Below are positions 62,624 to 64,000 of a stretch of 64,000 nucleotides of DNA, in pieces (within the stretch, counting starts at the first letter, position 1; the number at the start of each line of letters is the position of its first letter). Both the position numbers and the translations under genes were made by a program. The DNA is from Bacteroides graminisolvens DSM 19988 = JCM 15093 (lineage in GTDB: Bacteria > Bacteroidota > Bacteroidia > Bacteroidales > Bacteroidaceae). Under the pieces are notes generated by a model. That model saw nothing but the letters and a program-made list of their open reading frames with translations. It did not search any database and had not been told where the DNA came from. The DNA is taken from contig NZ_ATZI01000007.1 in NCBI RefSeq assembly GCF_000428125.1, positions 1-64,000 of the forward strand, given 5' to 3'.

Positions 62624-63657
62624 AAGTTTGAGTTCGTGGCTCTGATAGCCGATTTGTCGGATATTTTTTCTACGCCCACAGTGACATATTCATCTCCCGA
62701 TTGTACGCCTGCTTCGATAATGGCCTGTTGTCCCACAATACGGACTATGCGGACGGGAGTGGCGGTAGCATATCCTTGAACACATTTGTAGATCAGGTCT
62801 TTCCCTCCGACAGAAGCAATAGCGGTCAGCGGTATGCGAATGGAATTACCGCTTCCCGCCAATTTCATCCTTATGTTGGCGGTCACTCCTCCGGCAGCTA
62901 TGGCTTGCTGATTGCTGAATTCTGCCCTGATTCGATAAGCCTTGCGTGTGTCGTCCATAATGGTACTTTTCTGTGCCACCCTGCCTTTTAATTCAGGTAG
63001 TGAACCCAATTCAAGTGTCACGCCGTCGCCATCCTTAATTAGAAATGCCTCTTTCATTGACACAAAAAACTCTGCGGTCAGTTTGTCCGTTTCAGACAGA
63101 ACAAAAAGTTGTGTCCCTGCCATCACATGGTCACCTTCGGTTACCGATACATCTGTTATAGTACCCGAGAACGGAGCTTTGACAACATATTGCTCTTCCA
63201 GTATCCGTATCTCTTTGGCTTTGTTCTTCACTTCCAGTTCAAGGTCTTCCACCGCCTGTCGTGCTACGAAACCTTTGGCAAGGAGCGTTTTCTGTTTCTC
63301 TAATTTACTCTGCATATCTTTATAAACAGCCTGTTGCTGTTCCATTTGAAGCTGATAATTCTGTACCGGGTAAGCGATAAGCGCTTGCCCTTCGGACACC
63401 TTTTGCCCGGGACTAATCATCACTTTTGTAGCAATGCCATTTGTTTGTGGTGCAAACTTAAAGGAGCGTGCATACTGCAAATCCGCATGATAGAGTTTCT
63501 CCTCACTACCATCATCATACGCTATCCGGGCAGTATTGACAATTACGGCCGCATCTTTTGAATTCTCTACAGGAGTCTGTGGTGTCGGGTTTCCACCGCA
63601 GGCAACCAATCCCAGCAAGGAAATAATTATTCCCCCTATCATTCCAATTTTTCTCAT
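62620..63657 (-). CDS. RND adaptor (membrane fusion) lipoprotein
   Basis: 345 residues. A lipoprotein signal LGLVACGG (Cys20) heads the chain. Lipoyl-like and hairpin parts follow: GQKVSEGQALIAYPVQNYQL, a coiled coil near 105-150, FSGTITDVSVTEGDHVMAGT. It links the RND pump to the outer-membrane channel. It is coded between the TolC-like gene and the pump. Confidence 0.9.
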   Translation of the reverse strand: MRKIGMIGGIIISLLGLVACGGNPTPQTPVENSKDAAVIVNTARIAYDDGSEEKLYHADLQYARSFKFAPQTNGIATKVMISPGQKVSEGQALIAYPVQNYQLQMEQQQAVYKDMQSKLEKQKTLLAKGFVARQAVEDLELEVKNKAKEIRILEEQYVVKAPFSGTITDVSVTEGDHVMAGTQLFVLSETDKLTAEFFVSMKEAFLIKDGDGVTLELGSLPELKGRVAQKSTIMDDTRKAYRIRAEFSNQQAIAAGGVTANIRMKLAGSGNSIRIPLTAIASVGGKDLIYKCVQGYATATPVRIVRIVGQQAIIEAGVQSGDEYVTVGVEKISDKSAIRATNSNL

Positions 63658-63677
63658 GATATAATTTGTTCTAATTT

Positions 63678-64000
63678 TTATTTCAGTAAGTTTTTAATAT
63701 TCACAATTGCAGCCTGATAGTCGAGAGTAGCGTTGAGTAGTTGTAGCTTTGCCTGTATATAGGAAATACGCGTTTCGCGAAGTTCGAGATTTGAGACCAA
63801 TCCCAAACGCAGTTTCTCTTCCGAAGCCTGTATTTCCTTGTCCGCCAGCTCCACCATCTTACGAATGGTGTTGATTTGGGTAGAGGCAACGGTTTTGTCA
63901 GCCAACAGGCTTTGATACTCCTTTTCCAGTTGGTTGCCAAGTTCCATATATTCCATCTTGCTCTTTTCGTAGGCAAGATGCGATTTCCGTACTTTGGAGC
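63678..64000 (-). CDS. TolC-type outer-membrane efflux protein, C-terminal part (runs off the window)
   Basis: The frame is open to the right edge (about 107 residues here). The sequence is the long helical pattern of OEP proteins: VELADKEIQASEEKLRLGLV, then NLELRETRISYIQAKLQLLN. It is upstream of the adaptor and pump in the same direction, so the three form a tripartite efflux operon. Confidence 0.85.
   Translation of the reverse strand, partial: SKVRKSHLAYEKSKMEYMELGNQLEKEYQSLLADKTVASTQINTIRKMVELADKEIQASEEKLRLGLVSNLELRETRISYIQAKLQLLNATLDYQAAIVNIKNLLK

Noticed and set aside
1..64000. tRNA genes or CRISPR arrays
   Set aside because: No cloverleaf-like sequence and no regularly spaced repeats were seen in the gaps between genes; a computed scan was not possible.

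Overview
The window is most of a large prophage with a contractile tail (myovirus type), followed by about 8 kb of host chromosome. The host looks like a member of the Bacteroidales. Evidence for this is a promoter of the Bacteroides sigma-AB type (TTTG, 20 bases, TATCTTTG, minus strand near 15986-16017), PCMD and small winged-helix proteins, a LytS/LytTR two-component pair, and an RND pump with its adaptor and outer-membrane partner. Phage genes run from the left edge to about 55.6 kb, nearly all on the plus strand. No integrase, repressor, portal or large terminase is seen; they are presumed to lie left of the window.

Layout. 1-281: end of an IS21-family element that has removed the start of a Cys-rich phage gene (282-725). 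726-1229: non-coding stretch with a strongly folded region (858-1002) and a 48-codon ORF. 1230-4583: KilA-N/Bro-like protein, ClpP-type prohead protease with a scaffold-like tail, major capsid protein. 4653-14273: small head/tail protein, tail sheath, tail tube, Dam-type methylase, tail assembly chaperone with a canonical -1 frameshift site, tape measure, tail/baseplate protein, baseplate hub. 14294-15956: minus-strand AbiEi/AbiEii pair set inside the tail module. 16172-18681: spike-like protein and a fibre-like protein. 18722-20160: a second minus-strand insert (WYL regulator and VOC-fold protein). 20427-36923: three modular fibres related by repeats, baseplate proteins (LysM/LRR-like, gpJ-like), a long tail fibre and small proteins.

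37134-53139 is a compact replication and recombination operon: gp32-like SSB, gp47/gp46-type nuclease, RuvC-like resolvase, sigma factor, DnaB-like helicase, DnaG-like primase, a DnaE-type polymerase, guanylate kinase and a DnaQ-like exonuclease. The polymerase is broken at its active site into two ORFs (45999-47738 and 49394-51571). Between them lie a DNA methyltransferase and a Bro-N/NUMOD4/HNH protein. This is the most unusual part of the window. 53196-55595 holds the small terminase and a lysis group (small membrane proteins, lysozyme, spanin-like protein).

How it may work together. The replication operon has a host-type promoter with a long leader. A repeated CTATTCT motif lies about 24-37 bases before several structural genes, often just after a terminator, and could be the promoter read by the phage's own sigma factor. 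Functions are assigned from motifs and gene order read by eye; no database search was possible.
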